Source: Liquidambar formosana
Taxonomy: Eukaryota; Streptophyta; Magnoliopsida; Saxifragales; Altingiaceae
Reading direction: 5' to 3'
NCBI GenBank assembly: GCA_039720395.1
Contig: CM077833.1
Span: forward strand, 5,905,036 to 5,969,035
Length of the DNA: 64,000 bases
Shown here one piece after another: positions 60,441 through 64,000 of this stretch; positions within the stretch are counted from its first letter, which is position 1, and the number at the start of each line of letters is the position of its first letter. The translations under genes were made by a program, and so were the position numbers. The notes below the pieces were generated by a model. It worked only from the letters and a program-made list of their open reading frames with translations, was not told where the DNA came from and ran no database searches.

Positions 60441-62189
60441 TGTGATGACCTAGAATGTTGTTGTGAGGATCCAACACTTAATGTATGAAGTTGTTGGAGC
60501 TATATTATGATTAAAGAATGTACTGATAGCTATTATAGTTTGGTATTGAGTATTATAGAAGCTATAGTTGATTAGAATTGAAGGAGATTCCATTTTTCTT
60601 AAAATTTGGAAGTTTAGTCAACTAAAACATGATGTAGTTAACTACATGTTTCATGTAGTTGACTACAAGTTTCATGTAGTTGACTACAAGTGCTCATGTA
60701 GTCGACTACACCTTACTTGTAGTCAACTAAACCTTGCAGAAATGCTCTCTGGTATTTGTAGACGACTACATCATTGCTGTAGTCGACTAAACCTTGTGGG
60801 AATGGCCTGAAATAAGATTTTTATGGTGCTGAAATGACCTTTTTGCCCCTCCATCTACATATAACCCTAACCCACGATTTGTCTCTCATTTTTTACACTT
60901 CCTTTGCTGAAATAGAGAGAAAAAAAGAGGGAGAGAGGGAGAGAAGGACTAAGGGAGAAGGAGGAGACCGCGAATGAAGCACGCGACCTCGTGGAGCTCC
61001 GATCTTGTGATTTCCACTCTGACCTACGTGTATACACCCTTTGGGTTGTGATTCTAGCTTCCATTTGAGAGGTAGGTGCATTTTGTCATGGTTGTAGACC
61101 ATTGTATGCATGATTTGGTACATTATCATGGGTTTTTACATGGTCACATGATATAATACATGTTTACACTGGGATTGAGGTTTGAATTTCTTATAAAATC
61201 ATATATTTATGAAATTAGGGTTTTGTTTTATATCCTATTTACCTATATTTGTGTTGTTTTGCATACCCTCACATGATTTGGGATACAATGGGTTGATTTT
61301 GGAAACCTGTTTTTCTACCATTATATATAAAATGGTTTAAGAAGATTAACATGTAAATGGATGTGATGATAAGGGGTACCTTCTGGTCTTAACGACTATA
61401 GTGTTCATCAAATGAGTTTACTTTCTGGATCCATATAGGATTCATAGTATTCCTTATGATGAGGTTACTTTTTGGATCCATGTAGGGTACATAGTGTTTC
61501 CTCTTATTTCTGCGCGCGAGGGCCCTGCATGACCTGGGCAGGATTATTCAGTTTAAAAAACTGATGTTATGAATTGTTAGATATGGCGGATGATGTTGTG
61601 GGTTGCCAGATATGGCGAATTTATGCTATGGATGATTTTCATGTTCTCCTGTACTTATTTTAAAATTTGTGATATGCAACTCCTTGTTATATCATTTTAT
61701 TTAATTTCTCATAATGATTTTAAAACCTTGATATACAACTTTGAAAAATGAAATCTACTAAGTTTATACTCATGCCTATTTTTAAACATTTTTCGCAGAT
61801 TATAAGTAGGGTAATGATGACTCATATGAGGAGGCATCGCATCGGGATTAGCATAAGCATTTCATGATGAATGCATGTAGTATTTATGGTCTGTACAGTA
61901 TTTAAACAGATGATTGTATTTTATATGTGTATATTGACGGTAGAACCTTATGGGATTGAATGCTAGCTTAAATTTTATATTTTGAATTGTGGACGGTTAT
62001 AAATTTGATTTATATGGTACAGGTTTTTAATGTCAAGAACTTGGTATGTTCTAGTTACATATGGGACTATACCAGATTTTCTTAAAAATATTTCCTTAAA
62101 TTATGATTTTAATTTCAAACCATCCTTAAATTCCACATAATCGAGATTCTATAATTGACACACCATGGCCTATTTTTTGGGTCGTGACA
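60441..62189 (+). mobile_element. Solo LTR of a different gypsy-like family, TSD TCAYA
   Basis: 1,749 bp, starts TGTGATGACCTAGAATG and ends TTTTTTGGGTCGTGACA, ends of a type common in plant gypsy LTRs. TCATA (60436-60440) and TCACA (62190-62194) flank it, four of five bases alike. TACATATAACCC at about 60855 is the TATA candidate, with a GA-rich leader behind it. Upstream of that lie the palindromes at 60613-60795. It interrupts the untranslated leader of the outer element (60111-60440 and 62190-63032), which itself shows no gene. Confidence 0.75.
60613..60795 (+). repeat. Eight near-palindromes TGTAGTCGACTACA in the U3 of the solo LTR
   Basis: TTTAGTCAACTAAA, TGTAGTTAACTACA, TGTAGTTGACTACA (twice), TGTAGTCGACTACA, TGTAGTCAACTAAA, TGTAGACGACTACA and TGTAGTCGACTAAA occur within 183 bp, ending about 60 bp before the TATA-like sequence. 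This looks like a repeated protein-binding site in the LTR promoter. Confidence 0.9.
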
Positions 62190-63011
62190 TCACATTCACT
62201 AAATCGAAGCAAAAATGGAAACTCACTGATGCCGCCACAGACAAGCAAGGCACAACAAGATACAATCAGATCAGAGAAAAAAAAAAGTTTTCTTGGCTTC
62301 AATTTAACCGTGATAGCAAGAATTGAACAAATAGCAATCGAGTCAAAGTTCTGTTAGGTTTCGATTGTGTTGCTGTAATAAAATTGACTTGCTGATGGAT
62401 GAAATCAAAGCCGTAAAAACTTCGACCAAGGTGGAGAAGAGTTACGATCACTGTAGTTGGAAAAAACCAAACCCTCAACAGAAGCTTCCCAGCGAATTGA
62501 GGCTTCGCTGGATCTAGCTTTTCAAATCGACTACCCTAACCTTCAAACCCAACAATGCCACTAGCAAAATGAAGTGTCGACTCTAATATGATTGCAAGAA
62601 CTTTTTGACAGAAATAAATTGATCAGTAGAACTTAAGAAGTTAAGCCCTAGAAAGACTCAATTCAGGCCAAAAGCTGCTGTGAACCATAACAATACCTTT
62701 ATTCTCCATTTTTGAACCACAAAGAAGCTTCGTTCAAACCAAGGAATGAATGGTAACACCAAATGAAGCATCAAACTCCATAATCGCACCAGGAGAAGAG
62801 CCAAAAAAATTCGAAACTTGGGAAAATTGCTCCAAAACTTCACAGAAGATTACTACGATCCAGTAGGAAGCTTCGATTGCTGCTATTCAAGGGTGCAACA
62901 AAGCTTATGTAAACCCTAGGTACATTCGACTAGATCTACTCAGCAAATTTGAAGTCAGACCAGAGGAGAAAAAGAATAATTTCAGCAATTGCACACCACA
63001 TGAGCTCGAAC

Positions 63012-63032
63012 ACACACTGCTCTGATACCAAA
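63012..63032 (-). other. Primer binding site of the outer gypsy element
   Basis: Read on the minus strand, TTTGGTATCAGAGCAGTG directly follows the LTR end TCTCATCA. TGGTATCAGAGC is complementary to the 3' end of initiator tRNA-Met, the usual primer for plant LTR elements. Confidence 0.85.
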
Positions 63033-63295
63033 TGATGAGATCCAAACCAAACAATCAAACCTACTTGGAGAAAATGCAAGAAAGAGAGAGAAAATAAAAG
63101 AAAATGAAGGAAAATCTCTCATTTCTAGAGAGAGAGAGCTTAAAGCTCTAATAAACCTATTTATAGTAGATTACATGCTAAAATTACTATAATACCCCTA
63201 TACAACTAACTAATTAACCATATAGGCTAATACAGGCTAATATATGCTATTTATAGGCTAATACAAATTATTGGCAACTATATTTAGGCACATCA
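63033..63295 (-). repeat. 5' LTR of the outer gypsy element
   Basis: 263 bp, matching 51083-51389 with a deletion of about 45-60 bp. It is followed (minus sense) by the PBS. Confidence 0.85.
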
Positions 63296-64000
63296 TTCCT
63301 ATATTTACATAATTTTGAACACCTCATAATAATGGTGTGTTACATGTTTATGTTAATGTGTGTCCATGTGTGCATATGTGTATCTATTTATTCGTGTTTT
63401 TAAATTCATAAATTTCTAAAATATATATGACATGTGGTAGAAAATAAATAGAAGTAGGGAAGAGTTCCTCCACCCTAGGGGCTAGGGTAGAGGCAAGTAG
63501 TGTTTTGCAAGATTTGTGTTTAGGCATTCGTACACAAGTAGTGTTTTGCAAGATTTTTCTTCTTTTTCTTCATGGCTCCTGATAATAGCTTAAAATTGCA
63601 TTAATGTTATACTTTTAGTAGGCATTATCACATTTATTTGGCACTTAATTCTGCATTTTACACATTGTACATGAATTCTCTTGATACATGCTCTTATGCT
63701 TAAAGTGGTGTATTAATGTGTGTTTTATTTTTGTAGGAAGCCAATTCCCTATGGTCAAGCATTCTTTATTTATTTGGAAATATATGGAAGCTTTGCAAGG
63801 TTGAAGTGCATTAATTTTAGAAGATTTTAGCAAAGAAATTGGCAACCCCAAAGTTGGAAAGAAGATTAAAAAGGAAGTTTGGAGCAGTTACCGTATTTTG
63901 GCCATAACTTTTGACTCCGAAGTCCAACTAATGCAAAATTGGTGTCCATGGAAAGCTGATTTGAAGCCCTACAATATTGTATTTCACGAATTTTTCATGA
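63296..64000. other. Probable LTR/leader sequence of a further retroelement, open at the window end
   Basis: A 21-bp segment, CAAGTAGTGTTTTGCAAGAT, occurs twice (63496 and 63536). From about 63590 the text reads like an LTR or leader of a plant gypsy element: TTTGGCCATAACTTTTGACT followed by TTGGTGTCCATGGAAAGCTG, phrases also found in weaker form in the copia leaders (for example 29860-29930). No gene and no element ends were found. Confidence 0.4.

Larger units (their letters stand above)
51083..63295 (-). mobile_element. Ty3/gypsy non-autonomous element hosting nested insertions
   Basis: Outer element of a nested stack. Its LTRs, 51083-51389 and 63033-63295, begin (plus sense) TGATGAGATCCAAACC and end GGCACATCA. 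The polypurine tract, minus-strand AGAGGGGGAGTCC, lies inside the LTR at 51390-51403, and a PBS lies inside the other LTR. The flanks TTCCC (51078-51082) and TTCCT (63296-63300) match at four of five bases, an aged target duplication. Subtracting the insertions at 52534-59857 and 60441-62189 and their duplications leaves about 3.1 kb. It encodes only gag and a tail fragment, so it depended on another element for movement. Confidence 0.85.

Overview
This is a nuclear window from a flowering plant, very probably a woody eudicot. The evidence is introns with GT-AG borders, a NAC transcription factor, a GH9 endoglucanase of plant type, an NBS-LRR relic, Ty1/copia and Ty3/gypsy LTR retrotransposons, a CACTA element and several MITEs. 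It is A+T rich and gene-poor: about two thirds of the 64 kb can be tied to transposable elements. All coordinates and splice sites were read by eye, so borders may be off by a few bases.

Layout. 1-2689: non-coding, retroelement-like. 2690-4750: a tandem array of a 162-bp unit in which every unit carries two hairpins. 4751-9669: remnant of a CACTA (En/Spm) transposon with a multi-exon Ptta-type transposase-related gene and a clear 3' terminus. 13695-18284: a complete six-exon GH9 endo-1,4-beta-glucanase gene (488 codons) with a TATA box, the one clearly intact gene. 19320-37028: a cluster of copia elements with four large LTRs of two families, placed head-to-head and in tandem, with decayed gag, protease and RT. 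38351-39270: a LINE RNase H scrap and a strongly shrunken NBS-LRR relic whose MHD-coding segment has been amplified in tandem. 40949-43838 (minus): a three-exon NAC gene, open except for a one-base frameshift in exon 2. 44319-44675: a MITE with long inverted termini and a perfect 9-bp target duplication. 46152-48441 (minus): a six-exon cinnamoyl-CoA-reductase-like pseudogene in which a stop codon sits on the catalytic tyrosine. 51083-63295: a nested stack of LTR elements with readable target duplications at several levels. 63296-64000: probable LTR sequence of another element.

The genes do not form a pathway. GH9 endoglucanases modify cell walls and CCR-like reductases act in phenylpropanoid or phenylacetaldehyde metabolism, but the reductase here is dead and the NAC gene may be, so no joint function should be inferred. 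The strongest material for follow-up is the hairpin-bearing 162-bp array, the NBS-LRR relic, the nested stack with its relative ages, and the two unrelated LTRs that both carry many copies of a short palindrome just upstream of a TATA box.
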